NCBI RefSeq assembly: GCF_029227915.1
Contig: NC_079881.1
Location: 3,470,001-3,534,000 of the forward strand
Direction: 5' to 3'
Source of the DNA: Hydractinia symbiolongicarpus
Taxonomy: Eukaryota; Cnidaria; Hydrozoa; Anthoathecata; Hydractiniidae
DNA: 64,000 bases
The translations under genes were made by a program, and so were the position numbers. Positions 14,801 to 28,210 of the stretch are shown in pieces. The first letter of the stretch is position 1. Each line of letters opens with the position of its first letter. The notes beneath the pieces are model-generated. The model had not been told where the DNA came from. It was given only the letters and a program-made list of their open reading frames with translations, and did no database searches.

Positions 14801-17800
14801 ACTGTCTCTACTTGTTCAGCGCGCCCTAACGGCTACGATTGGTTCCGCAGTAAAAAATGACTTACTTATCTAAATTTCTAAATAAAGGGCTACCACAGCG
14901 CCCAGTGCAATTGCTGAGTTCCAGCATTCATGTCAAATTAAGAAGAATGTTATTTCTTGGAGTCCAATTGTGTCACTTATCACACTTACAAAGTCAAAGT
15001 CCAAAATCAGTTCAATTAAGTCCCACAGTCAATCGTTTCACTGTTAAAAGCGATGCAACCTAGTAATATCAGAAAATTATCGCTAAATACATGTTGGTAC
15101 GAATATGTGACCCAACCGTTGTAACTCAAACATATTGATACTGTTAGAAATTCAATGAAATGTAGTTTTTGAAACTGTCTCTACTTGTTCAGCGCGCCCT
15201 AACGGCTACGATTGGTTCCGCAGTAAAAAATGACTTACTTATCTAAATTTCTAAATAAAGGGCTACCACAGCGCCCAGTGCAATTGCTGAGTTCCAGCAT
15301 TCATGTCAAATTAAGAAGAATGTTATTTCTTTGAGTCCAATTGTGTCATTTATCCTATTTATAAGGTCACAATCCAAAATCAGTTTAATTAAGTCCCACA
15401 GTCAATCGTTTCACTGTTAAAAGCGATGCAACTTAGTAATATCACAAAATTATGGCTAAATACATGTTGGTACGAATATGTGACTCAGCCGTTGTAACTT
15501 AAACGGACTGACACCGTTAGAAAGACAATGAAATGTAGTTTTTGAAATTGTCTCTATTTCTTCATCGAGCGCTAACGGCTAGGCTTGGTCCCGCAGTAAA
15601 AAATCACTTATTTATCTCAATTTTTAAATAAAGGGCTACCACAGCGCCCAGTGTAATCTCTCAGTTCCGTCAATCATGTCAAATTAAGAAGAATGCTATT
15701 TCTTGAAGTCCAATTGTCTCTTTTACCATATTTATAAGGTCACAGTCCAAAATCTGTTCAATTAAGTCCCACACTCAATCGTTTCACTGTTAAAAACGAT
15801 GCAACCTAGTAATATAAGAAAATTATCGCTAAATACATGTTGGTACGAATATGTGTTCCAACCGTTGTAACTCAAACGGACTGACACCGTTAGAAAGTCA
15901 ATGAAATGTAGTTTTTGAAATTGCCTCTATTTCTTAAGTGCGCGATAACGGCTAGGGTTGGTCCTGAAGTAAAAAATGACTTATTTATCTAAATTTTTAA
16001 ATAAAGGGCTACCATAGCGCCCAGTGTAATCACTGAGTTCCAGCATTCATATCAAATTAAGAAGAATGTTATTTCTTGGTGTCCAATTGTGTCATTTATC
16101 ACACTTACAAAGTCAAAGTCCAAAATCATTTCAATTAAGTCCCACAGTCAATCGTTTCACTGTTAAAAGCGATGCAAACTAGTAATATCAGAAAATTATC
16201 GCTAAATACATGTTGGTACGAATATATGACCCAACCGTTGTAACTCAAACGGACTGACCCCATTAGAAAGACAATGACAGGTAGTTTTTGAAATTGTCTC
16301 TATTTGTTTAGCGCGCCCTAACGGTTACGTTGGTCCCACAGTACAAAATGACTTATCTATCTAAATTTTTAAATAAAGCGCTACCACAGCGCTCAGTGTA
16401 ATCGCTGAGTTCCAGCAATCATGTCAAATTAAGAGGAATGTTATTTCTTGGATTCCAATTGGCTCACTTATCACATTTATCAGTTCACAGTCCAAAATCA
16501 ATTCAACTAAGTCCCACAGTCAATCGTTTCACTGTTAAAAGCGATACAACCTAGTAATATGGGAGAAATATCACTATATGTATGTTGGTACGAATATGTG
16601 ACACAACCGTTCTAACTCAAACGCACTGACACTGATAGAAAGTCTATGAAATGTAGTTTTTGAAACTGTCTCTACTTGTTCAGCGCGCCCTAACGGTTAC
16701 GATTGGTCCCGCAGTAAAAAATGACTTACTTATCTAAATTTCTAAATAAAGGGCTACCACAGCGCCCAGTGTAATTCCTGAGTTGCAGCATTCATGTCAA
16801 ATTCAGAAAAATGTTATTTCTTGGAGTCCAATTGTGTCATTTATCACACTTACAAAGTCAAAGTCCAAAATCAGTTCAATTAAGTCCCACAGTCAATCGT
16901 TTCACTGTTAAAAGCGAAGCAATCTAGTAATATCAGAAAAATATCGCTAAATACATGTTGGCACGAATATGTGACGCAACCGTTGTAACTCAAACGCACT
17001 GACACTGATAGAAAGTCAATGAAATGTAGTTTTTGAAACTGTCTCTACTTGTTCAGCGCGCCCTAACGGCTACGATTGGTTCCGCAGTAAAAAATGACTT
17101 ACTTATCTAAATTTCTAAATAAAGGGCTACCACAGCGCCCAGTGCAATTGCTGAGTTCCAGCATTCATGTCAAATTAAGAAGAATGTTATTTCTTGGAGT
17201 CCAATTGTGTCATTTATCACACTTACAAAGTCAAAGTCCAAAATCAGTTCAATTAAGTCCCACAGTCTATCGTTTCACTGTTAAAAGCGATGCAACCTAG
17301 TAATATCAGAAAAATATCGCTAAATACATGTTGGTACGAATATGTGACCCAACCGTTGTAACTCAAACGGATTGATACTGTTAGGAAGTCAATGAAATGT
17401 AGTTTTTGAAACTCTCTCTAAATCTTCAGCGCGCGATAACGGCTAGGGTAGGCCCCACAGTAGAAAATGACTTATTTATCTAAGCTGTTAAATAAAGGAC
17501 TACCACAGCGCCCAGTGTAATTCCTGAGTTCCAGCATTCATGTCAAATTAAGAAGAATGTTATTTCTTGGAGTCCAATTGTGTCATTTATCACACTTACA
17601 AAGTCAAAGTCCAAAATCAGTTCAATTAAGTCCCACAGTCAATCGTTTCACTGTTAAAAACGAAGCAATCTAGTAATATCTGAAAAATATCGCTAAATAC
17701 ATGTTGGTACGAATATGTGACGCAACCGTTGTAACTCAAACGCAATGACACTGATAGAAAGTCAATGAAATGTAGTTTTTGAAACTGTCTCTACTTGTTC

Positions 17801-20800
17801 AGCGCGCCCTAACGGCTACGATTGGTCCCGCAGTAAAAAATGATTTACTTATCTAAATTTCTAAATAAAGGGCTACCACAGCGCCCAGTGTAATTCCTGA
17901 GTTGCAGCATTCATGTCAAATTCAGAAAAATGTTATTTCTTGGAGTCCAATTGTGTCTTTTATCCTATTTATAAGGTCACAATCCAAAATCAGTTTAATG
18001 AAGTCCCACAGTCAATCGTTTCACTGTTAAAAGCGAAGCAATCTAGTAATATCAGAAAAATATCGCTAAATACATGTTAGTACGAATATGTGACGCAAAC
18101 GTTGTAACTCAAACACACTGACACTGATAGAAAGTCAATGAAATGTAGTTTTTGAAACTGTCTCTACTTGTTCAGCGCGCCCTAACGGCTACGATTGGTT
18201 CCGCAGTAAAAAATGACTTACTTATCTAAATTTCTAAATAAAGGGCTACCACAGCGCCCAGTGCAATTGCTGAGTTCCAGCATTCATGTCAAATTAAGAA
18301 GAATGTTATTTCTTGGAGTCCAATTGTGTCACTTATCACACTTACAAAGTCAAAGTCCAAAATCAGTTCAATTAAGTCCCACAGTCAATCGTTTCACTGT
18401 TAAAAGCGATGCAACCTAGTAATATCAGAAAATTATCGCTAAATACATGTTGGTACGAATATGTGACCCAACCGTTGTAACTCAAACATATTGATACTGT
18501 TAGAAATTCAATGAAATGTAGTTTTTGAAACTGTCTCTACTTGTTCAGCGCGCCCTAACGGCTACGATTGGTTCCGCAGTAAAAAATGACTTACTTATCT
18601 AAATTTCTAAATAAAGGGCTACCACAGCGCCCAGTGCAATTGCTGAGTTCCAGCATTCATGTCAAATTAAGAAGAATGTTATTTCTTTGAGTCCAATTGT
18701 GTCATTTATCCTATTTATAAGGTCACAATCCAAAATCAGTTTAATTAAGTCCCACAGTCAATCGTTTCACTGTTAAAAGCGATGCAACTTAGTAATATCA
18801 CAAAATTATGGCTAAATACATGTTGGTACGAATATGTGACTCAGCCGTTGTAACTTAAACGGACTGACACCGTTAGAAAGACAATGAAATGTAGTTTTTG
18901 AAATTGTCTCTATTTCTTCATCGAGCGCTAACGGCTAGGCTTGGTCCCGCAGTAAAAAATCACTTATTTATCTCAATTTTTAAATAAAGGGCTACCACAG
19001 CGCCCAGTGTAATCTCTCAGTTCCGTCAATCATGTCAAATTAAGAAGAATGCTATTTCTTGAAGTCCAATTGTCTCTTTTTCCATATTTATAAGGTCACA
19101 GTCCAAAATCTGTTCAATTAAGTCCCACACTCAATCGTTTCACTGTTAAAAACGATGCAACCTAGTAATATAAGAAAATTATCGCTAAATACATGTTGGT
19201 ACGAATATGTGTTCCAACCGTTGTAACTCAAACGGACTGACACCGTTAGAAAGTCAATGAAATGTAGTTTTTGAAATTGCCTCTATTTCTTAAGTGCGCG
19301 ATAACGGCTAGGGTTGGTCCTGAAGTAAAAAATGACTTATTTATCTAAATTTTTAAATAAAGGGCTACCATAGCGCCCAGTGTAATCACTGAGTTCCAGC
19401 ATTCATATCAAATTAAGAAGAATGTTATTTCTTGGTGTCCAATTGTGTCATTTATCACACTTACAAAGTCAAAGTCCAAAATCATTTCAATTAAGTCCCA
19501 CAGTCAATCGTTTCACTGTTAAAAGCGATGCAAACTAGTAATATCAGAAAATTATCGCTAAATACATGTTGGTACGAATATATGACCCAACCGTTGTAAC
19601 TCAAACGGACTGACCCCATTAGAAAGACAATGACAGGTAGTTTTTGAAATTGTCTCTATTTGTTTAGCGCGCCCTAACGGTTACGTTGGTCCCACAGTAC
19701 AAAATGACTTATCTATCTAAATTTTTAAATAAAGCGCTACCACAGCGCTCAGTGTAATCGCTGAGTTCCAGCAATCATGTCAAATTAAGAGGAATGTTAT
19801 TTCTTGGATTCCAATTGGCTCACTTATCACATTTATCAGTTCACAGTCCAAAATCAATTCAACTAAGTCCCACAGTCAATCGTTTCACTGTTAAAAGCGA
19901 TACAACCTAGTAATATGGGAGAAATATCACTATATGTATGTTGGTACGAATATGTGACACAACCGTTCTAACTCAAACGCACTGACACTGATAGAAAGTC
20001 TATGAAATGTAGTTTTTGAAACTGTCTCTACTTGTTCAGCGCGCCCTAACGGTTACGATTGGTCCCGCAGTAAAAAATGACTTACTTATCTAAATTTCTA
20101 AATAAAGGGCTACCACAGCGCCCAGTGTAATTCCTGAGTTGCAGCATTCATGTCAAATTCAGAAAAATGTTATTTCTTGGAGTCCAATTGTGTCATTTAT
20201 CACACTTACAAAGTCAAAGTCCAAAATCAGTTCAATTAAGTCCCACAGTCAATCGTTTCACTGTTAAAAGCGAAGCAATCTAGTAATATCAGAAAAATAT
20301 CGCTAAATACATGTTGGCACGAATATGTGACGCAACCGTTGTAACTCAAACGCACTGACACTGATAGAAAGTCAATGAAATGTAGTTTTTGAAACTGTCT
20401 CTACTTGTTCAGCGCGCCCTAACGGCTACGATTGGTTCCGCAGTAAAAAATGACTTACTTATCTAAATTTCTAAATAAAGGGCTACCACAGCGCCCAGTG
20501 CAATTGCTGAGTTCCAGCATTCATGTCAAATTAAGAAGAATGTTATTTCTTGGAGTCCAATTGTGTCATTTATCACACTTACAAAGTCAAAGTCCAAAAT
20601 CAGTTCAATTAAGTCCCACAGTCTATCGTTTCACTGTTAAAAGCGATGCAACCTAGTAATATCAGAAAAATATCGCTAAATACATGTTGGTACGAATATG
20701 TGACCCAACCGTTGTAACTCAAACGGATTGATACTGTTAGGAAGTCAATGAAATGTAGTTTTTGAAACTCTCTCTAAATCTTCAGCGCGCGATAACGGCT

Positions 20801-21930
20801 AGGGTAGGCCCCACAGTAAAAAATGACTTATTTATCTAAGCTGTTAAATAAAGGACTACCACAGCGCCCAGTGTAATTCCTGAGTTCCAGCATTCATGTC
20901 AAATTCAGAAAAATGTTATTTCTTGGAGTCCAATTGTGTCATTTATCACACTTACAAAGTCAAAGTCAAAAATCAGTTCAATTAAGTCCCACAGTTAATC
21001 GTTTCACTGTTAAAAGCGAAGCAATCTAGTAATATCAGAAAAATATCGCTAAATACATGTTGGTACGAATATGTGACGCAACCGTTGTAACTCAAACGCA
21101 CTGACACTGATAGAAAGTCAATGAAATGTAGTTTTTGAAACTGTCTCTAAATCTTCAGCGCGCGATAACGGCTAGGGTTGGTCCCGCAGTAAAAAATGAC
21201 TTATTTATCTAAGCTGTTAAATAAAGGACCACCACAGCGCCCAGTGTAATTCCTGAGTTCCAGCATTCATGTCAAATTAAGAAGAATGTTATTTCTTGGA
21301 GTCCAATTGTGTCACTTATCACACTTACAAAGTCAAAGTCCAAAATCAGTTCAATTAAGTCCCACAGTCTATCGTTTCACTGTTAAAAGCGATGCAACCT
21401 AGTAATATCAGAAAAATATCGCTAAATACATGTTGGTACGAATATGTGACCCAACCGTTGTAACTCAAACGGATTGATACTGTTAGGAAGTCAATGAAAT
21501 GTAGTTTTTGAAACTCTCTCTAAATCTTCAGCGCGCGATAACGGCTAGGGTTGGCCCCACAGTAAAAAATTACTTACTTATCTAAATTTCTAAATAAAGG
21601 GCTACCACAGCGCCCAGTGTAATTCCTGAGTTCCAGCATTCATGTCAAATTCAGAAAAATGTTATTTCTTGGAGTCCAATTGTGTCATTTATCACACTTA
21701 AAAAGTCAAAGTCCAAAATCAGTTCAATTAAGTCCCACAGTCAATCGTTTCACTGTTAAAAACGAAGCAATCTTGTAATATCTGAAAAATATCGCTAAAT
21801 ACATGTTGGCACGAATATGTGACACAACCGTTCTAACTCAAACGCACTGACACTGATAGAAAGTCTATGAAATGTAGTTTTTGAAACTGTCTCTACTTGT
21901 TCAGCGCGCCCTAACGGCTACGATTGGTCC
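5900..21930. repeat. Large higher-order repeat region (6-, 9-, 10-, 9-monomer spacing)
   Basis: A private variant gactcagccgttgtaact occurs at 6160, 8397, 11753, 15482 and 18838. The spacings are 2,237, 3,356, 3,729 and 3,356 bp, which are 6, 9, 10 and 9 times 372.9. Each time it is followed by the same ordered series of diverged monomers, and corresponding positions in successive units are nearly identical by eye, with occasional single-base differences. Monomers within a unit differ far more from each other than from their counterparts. This is the signature of recent amplification of multi-monomer blocks by unequal exchange. Confidence 0.9.
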
Positions 21931-21989
21931 CGCAGTAAAAAATGACTTACTTATCTAAATTTCTAAATAAAGGGCTACCACAGCGCCCA

Positions 21990-24970
21990 GTGTAATTCCT
22001 GAGTTGCAGCATTCATGTCAAATTCAGAAAAATGTTATTTCTTGGATTCCAATTGTGTCATTTATCACACTTACAAAGTCAAAGTCCAAAATCAGTTCAA
22101 TTAAGTCCCACAGTCAATCATTTCACTGTTAAAAGCGAAGCAATCTTGTAATATCTGAAAAATATCGCTAAATACATGTTGGTACGAATATGTGACACAA
22201 CCGTTCTAACTCAAACGCACTGACACTGATAGAAAGTCTATGAAATGTAGTTTTTGAAACTGTCTCTACTTGTTCAGCGCGCCCTAACGGCTACGATTGG
22301 TCCCGCAGTAAAAAATGACTTACTTATCTAAATTTCTAAATAAAGGGCTACCACAGCGCCCAGTGTAATTCCTGAGTTGCAGCATTCATGTCAAATTCAG
22401 AAAAATGTTATTTCTTGGAGTCCAATTGTGTCATTTATCACACTTACAAAGTCAAAGTCCAAAATCAGTTCAATTAAGTCCCACAGTCAATCGTTTCACT
22501 GTTAAAAGCGAAGCAATCTAGTAATATCAGAAAAATATCGTTAAATACATGTTGGTACGAATATGTGACGCAACCGTTGTAACTCAAACGCACTGACACT
22601 GATAGAAAGTCAATGAAATGTAGTTTTTGAAACTGTCTCTACTTGTTCAGCGCGCCCTAACGGCTACGATTGGTTCCGCAGTAAAAAATGACTTACTTAT
22701 CTAAATTTCTAAATAAAGGGCTATCACAGCGCCCAGTGCAATTGCTGAGTTCTAGCATTCATGTCAAATTAAGAAGAATGTTATTTCTTGGAGTCCAATT
22801 GTGTCACTTATCACACTTACAAAGTCAAAGTCCAAAATCAGTTCAAATAAGTCCCACAGTCTATCGTTTCACTGTTAAAAGCGATGCAACCTAGTAATAT
22901 CAGAAAAATATCGCTAAATACATGTTGGTACGAATATGTGACCCAACCGTTGTAACTCAAACGGATTGATACTGTTAGGAAGTCAATGAAATGTAGTTTT
23001 TGAAACTCTCTCTAAATCTTCAGCGCGCGATAACGGCTAGGGTTGGCCCCACAGTAAAAAATGACTTATTTATCTAAGCTGTTAAATAAAGGACTACCAC
23101 AGCGCCCAGTGTAATTCCTGAGTTCCAGCATTCATGTCAAATTCAGAAAAATGTTATTTCTTGGAGTCCAATTGTGTCATTTATCACACTTACAAAGTCA
23201 AAGTCCAAAATCAGTACAATTAAGTCCCACAGTCAATCGTTTCACTGTTAAAAGCGATGCAACCTAGTAATATCAGAAAAATATCGCTAAATACATGTTG
23301 GTACGAATATGTGACGCAACAGTTGTAACTCAAACGCACTGACACTGATAGAAAGTCAATGAAATGTAGTTTTTGAAACTGTCTCTACTTGTTCAGCGCG
23401 CCCTAACGACTACGATTGGTCCCGCAGTAAAAAATGACTTACTTATCTAAATTTCTAAATAAAGGGCCACCACAGCGCCCAGTGTAATTCCTGAGTTGCA
23501 GCATTCATGTCAAATTCAGAAAAATGTTATTTCTTGGATTCCAATTGTGTCATTTATCACACTTACAAAGTCAAAGTCCAAAATCAGTTCAATTAAGTCC
23601 CACAGTCAATCATTTCACTGTTAAAAGCGAAGCAATCTTGTAATATCTGAAAAATATCGCTAAATACATGTTGGTACGAATATGTGACACAACCGTTCTA
23701 ACTCAAACGCACTGACACTGATAGAAAGTCTATGAAATGTAGTTTTTGAAACTGTCTCTACTTGTTCAGCGCGCCCTAACGGCTACGATTGGTCCCGCAG
23801 TAAAAAATGACTTACTTATCTAAATTTCTAAATAAAGGGCTACCACAGCGCCCAGTGTAATTCCTGAGTTGCAGCATTCATGTCAAATTCAGAAAAATGT
23901 TATTTCTTGGAGTCCAATTGTGTCATTTATCACACTTACAAAGTCAAAGTCCAAAATCAGTTCAATTAAGTCCCACAGTCAATCGTTTCACTGTTAAAAG
24001 CGAAGCAATCTAGTAATATCAGAAAAATATCGTTAAATACATGTTGGTACGAATATGTGACGCAACCGTTGTAACTCAAACGCACTGACACTGATAGAAA
24101 GTCAATGAAATGTAGTTTTTGAAACTGTCTCTACTTGTTCAGCGCGCCCTAACGGCTACGATTGGTTCCGCAGTAAAAAATGACTTACTTATCTAAATTT
24201 CTAAATAAAGGGCTATCACAGCGCCCAGTGCAATTGCTGAGTTCTAGCATTCATGTCAAATTAAGAAGAATGTTATTTCTTGGAGTCCAATTGTGTCACT
24301 TATCACACTTACAAAGTCAAAGTCCAAAATCAGTTCAAATAAGTCCCACAGTCTATCGTTTCACTGTTAAAAGCGATGCAACCTAGTAATATCAGAAAAA
24401 TATCGCTAAATACATGTTGGTACGAATATGTGACCCAACCGTTGTAACTCAAACGGATTGATACTGTTAGGAAGTCAATGAAATGTAGTTTTTGAAACTC
24501 TCTCTAAATCTTCAGCGCGCGATAACGGCTAGGGTTGGCCCCACAGTAAAAAATGACTTATTTATCTAAGCTGTTAAATAAAGGACTACCACAGCGCCCA
24601 GTGTAATTCCTGAGTTCCAGCATTCATGTCAAATTCAGAAAAATGTTATTTCTTGGAGTCCAATTGTGTCATTTATCACACTTACAAAGTCAAAGTCCAA
24701 AATCAGTACAATTAAGTCCCACAGTCAATCGTTTCACTGTTAAAAGCGATGCAACCTAGTAATATCAGAAAAATATCGCTAAATACATGTTGGTACGAAT
24801 ATGTGACGCAACAGTTGTAACTCAAACGCACTGACACTGATAGAAAGTCAATGAAATGTAGTTTTTGAAACTGTCTCTACTTGTTCAGCGCGCCCTAACG
24901 ACTACGATTGGTCCCGCAGTAAAAAATGACTTACTTATCTAAATTTCTAAATAAAGGGCCACCACAGCGC
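21990..24970. repeat. Tetramer higher-order repeat, two copies of 1,492 bp
   Basis: A four-monomer block is duplicated in tandem. Private variants at 22688-22760 (a ctatcacagcgcc variant and gagttctagc) recur exactly 1,492 bp later at 24180-24252, and the intervening sequence appears identical. This is the most recent-looking amplification in the array and directly abuts the LINE insertion at 25020. Confidence 0.88.
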
Positions 24971-25020
24971 CCAGTGCAATTGCTGAGTTCCAGTATTCAT
25001 GTCAAATTAAGAAGAATGTT

Positions 25021-25137
25021 GAACATTATGTTATGTTGAACATTTTTCTTAATTTGACATGATTGCTGGAACTCAGCGATTACACTGGGCGCTGTGGTAG
25101 CGCTTTATTAAAAAATTAAGATAAACAAGTCACTTTT
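25021..25137 (-). repeat. Inverted satellite fragment forming a hairpin with the array end
   Basis: After a spacer of about 18 bp (25021-25038), bases 25039 to about 25133 are the reverse complement of the satellite region that ends at 25020, so array and fragment form a large imperfect palindrome. The fragment carries variants not found in the adjacent monomer (tgattgctggaactcagcg, gtagcgctttatt). These match a different monomer subtype, seen near 7055 and in block 2 near 32920. It is therefore not a simple foldback copy of the flanking monomer. It lies between the array and the LINE 5' end and was probably inserted with the LINE. Confidence 0.85.
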
Positions 25138-25152
25138 TGGACTCGGGCATTG

Positions 25153-28100
25153 ATGGCGGCGAGGTCGGACGTGTTTCGATTTGCTCTTTTTGTGTTGATT
25201 TTATTATGTTATATTGCGAAGAGAAAGCTCGTAAAAGAAGGTAATGGAATATTCCCTACCGAAGATTTCCTGGAAAAGAAGGACAATTATGCATCGTCTA
25301 GTTTATGGATCACACGAAAGAAAATATCCACAAAAGCTGGTAAACACTTATTCATACTTATTTTGTTGTCCAGCGACATTGAAACACAGCCAGGACCTTT
25401 TTTACCTGAACTGAAAAATCTCCTATCCAAACGAGGTATAAAGATATTCCATCTCAATGTGCGTGGATTAATAAATAATATCGATCAAATTGGAATTTTG
25501 TTGCATGATTTTAAAGATATTGATATTTTAACTTTATCTGAAATTCATATTACAAAAGATTCATATAATGACAACCCGGACCTTTATCACATACCGGGCT
25601 ATATTTTTGTATATCGTGCCAGAAAAAAAGGCAAATGCGGCGGTGTAGCCATGTATATATCGGATCGAGTTAAGTGGAAACATCGGACAAATTTGGAACA
25701 TAATGAGCTAGAAAGTTTATGGGTGGAAATTTTTCAAAAAAACGCAAAGAGTTTTTTAGTCGGTACTATGTATAGACCACCGGTAGGTTCTAAATATCTA
25801 CCAAGGGAATTTAAAACTCATCTTAATGACTTGTTACAGCTTGTTATGTCTGAATCAAAAGAAGTGAACCTTTTGGGAGATCTGAATATTAATTTCTTAA
25901 AGAAATCAGATGATAAAGACATTAAAGAACTTTTACGTCTTTATGGATTGAAACAGCTTATTGAAAAACCGACCAGAATTACCGATAATACACAAACGCT
26001 AATTGATTGTATTCTGACTACTCGAAATGATACGACATACCAAAATGACGTCATCCCCATCGGTATCAACGATCACGATATGGTCGGTTTCGTCAGAAAA
26101 TTAAGAAGAGATAAGTTACCACAAAAAATTATCAAGACTAGGAATTATGCCAAGTACTCTAGTGAGCAAATGGTTGACGAAATTGGTAAACACGACTGGG
26201 GTGAACTTTATGGAATGAACGATGTAAACATCGCATGGTCATATTTCAAAACAACTCTCACCGCATTGTTCAACAAACATGCCCCTATCATCGGGAAGAC
26301 AGTCAAAGGACAATTTTGTCCGTGGCTTAACAATGAGATATATAAATTAATGAACGAAAGAGATAAGGCTTTACGAAAAGCGCGAAAATCAAAAAAGCAA
26401 AGCGACTGGAAGGCTTACTGCAAAGTTCGAAACTTATGTACACGTAAAATACGAGAATCGAAGTCCCAATTTAGTAAAAACTTACTAGCACAGAATTGTC
26501 ATAATCCAAAGAAATTTTGGGATACGATAAAGAAAATAATGCAAACTAAACCACGAAACGTCGTAAGTGATGCTACAGCAACCAAATCGAAAGTTGAATC
26601 ACTATGTTTGTTTTTCTCTTCAATAGCAGCTCGAAATAAAGAGAAATCGATTCCCTTAAAAGATTTTGTATGGAAACAACCACAATGGTCGAAATTACGA
26701 ACTACTTCCATATTTACCTTCAAATATGTATCGAAAATATCGATCGAAAAAGAACTGAAAAAATTAAAGAGAAGTAAAGCCACAGGTGTAGACGATCTTC
26801 CACCTGGATTGCTCAAAGATTGTTCCAGTCAAATCGCTGCTCCACTTTGTCACATAATAAACTTATACAAACGGCTATGATACCTGGAGAATGGAAGCAT
26901 GCTGTAGTTAAGCCAATTTTTAAAAAAGGTTCGACTGACGATAACAATAACTATAGACCTATATCTATATTGCCGGTCATCTCAAAAATTCTCGAAAGGG
27001 CAGTATATGACCAAGTTATCGAATATCTTGAGAAGAACAACTTACTATCTCAGTATCAATTTGGGTATCGTCGTCTCAGATCAACAGATTTGGCTGCTAA
27101 TCTATTGTTAGATGACATTAGAAAGGAAGTTGATAAGAAAAAATACGTTGCTGCAGTTTTCATGGACTTGTCAAAAGCCTTCGACACGGTTGGTCATAGT
27201 ATTTTAATTGAGAAATTATCAGCTTATGGTATATGTGGTAACGAACTAGAATGGTTTTCTGATTATTTGTTTGGGAGAAAGCAGGAAGTAGTGGTAAATA
27301 ACATCAAATCTGACCCACAACCAGTGAATTGTGGTGTTCCGCAAGGGTCCATACTCGGGCCATTATTATTTTTAATTTTCTTTAATGACTTTGATAATGT
27401 CCTACTTAAAGCTAGCGTTATTAAATTTGCAGATGACACTGTTATCTACTTCTCAAGTGAAAGCTTTCTCGTCCTTGAAAATGTATTAAATGAAGAACTT
27501 CTTGCTGTTGAGACATATCTACTAGAAAATGATCTTGTTATCAATTTAAACAAAGGGAAAACAGAATGGATGATATTCGGGACGAGTAAAATGTTGAAAA
27601 GTGCTGAAGGAAAAATATCATTGTCATGTAATATTGTGGAGATTAATGAGACGAAAAGCTACAAGTATTTGGGATCAATTATTGATCCTAAGTTGTAAAT
27701 AACAAATTCGACTCTACATACAAAAAAGCATCTGGAAGACTCCGTTTACTGACGAGACTACGATTCGAAGTTGACGATACAACTGCTAAAAAGATTTACG
27801 AAACAATGATAACTCCAATCATTACATTCAATAGTATCATCAATTTGAACCTGAATTACACCCAGTTGAACAAACTGCAGTCCTTGGATTGACGTGCCAG
27901 AGTAGTAACTAACAACAACAGTTTACAACCCATTTACGACAAAATTCAACGAAATGCTTGTAATGTTGTCAGAAAACGTATTGATCGTAAAACATGCTCA
28001 AATTATTGGAACCACTTTCAGCTGCTAAACCATCAAAGACTGACTCGAAACAATTCTTATTCGCTAAAGTTACCAGCAGTACGTTTGGATATGGCAAGAA

Positions 28101-28210
28101 ATGGTTTTTACTATATGGGTGCCAGTATATATAATTCTTTACCAATAGATATACGAAGGGAGCCTAGTTATATGAAATTTAAAAATAAATTGGATAACCA
28201 TATTTTTTAA
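25153..28210 (+). pseudogene. LINE polyprotein: AP endonuclease + reverse transcriptase (frameshifted)
   Basis: The first ATG is 25153. The first open frame (to 26880) has a hydrophobic N-terminus (FALFVLILLCY), a second hydrophobic run ending in a 2A-like motif, then an AP-type endonuclease with LNVRGL, LSEIH, YRPP, LGDLNIN and NDHDMV. A frameshift near 26860-26880 moves RT into another frame: NYRPISILP, DLSKAFD, GVPQGSILGPL, and the catalytic FADD at 27426-27437. A second shift at about 27697 moves the C-terminal part to a third frame, ending at 28210 and interrupted by TGA at 27890-27892, where CGA would give RRAR; that suggests a C-to-T change. Endonuclease nicks the target and RT copies the RNA at the nick. 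The copy is dead as written, though only lightly damaged. Confidence 0.92.
25375..25398 (+). other. 2A-like ribosome-skipping motif (DIETQPGP)
   Basis: Residues 75-82 of the LINE ORF read DIETQPGP, directly after a hydrophobic stretch (HLFILILLSS). The 2A consensus is D-(V/I)-E-x-N-P-G-P, usually after a leucine-rich or hydrophobic helix, and 2A-like motifs are known near the N-terminus of APE-type LINE proteins (CR1/L2 types). Here N is replaced by Q. Q at this position is reported to weaken skipping, so activity is uncertain. If active, it would release a ~81-residue hydrophobic leader from the endonuclease/RT. Confidence 0.7.

Larger units (their letters stand above)
1..25020. repeat. Satellite array, block 1 (~67 monomers of ~373 bp)
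   Basis: The whole interval is head-to-tail copies of one monomer. The anchor gagttccagcattcatgtc recurs at 1, 374, 746 and so on, every 372-373 bp. Each copy has recognisable blocks: the anchor, cttggagtccaattgtgtca, gtcccacagtcaatcgtttc, ctaaatacatgttggtacga, and an aaataaagggctaccacagc block. Copies differ by scattered substitutions and by swaps of short cassettes (cacacttacaaagtc versus cctatttataaggtc). The array starts outside the window. It contains no gene: the recurrent 68-codon open frame is a by-product of the repeat and is not kept in diverged monomers. A centromeric or heterochromatic role is possible but not shown by the sequence. Confidence 0.97.

Noticed and set aside
315-24386. 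Recurrent 68-codon open frame (MTYLSKFLNKG...) in many satellite monomers
   Set aside because: Present only because the monomer repeats; diverged monomers break it with stops, and there are no gene signals. It is satellite noise.
26499-26816. 105-codon minus-strand frame inside the LINE
   Set aside because: Antisense shadow of the endonuclease/RT ORF.
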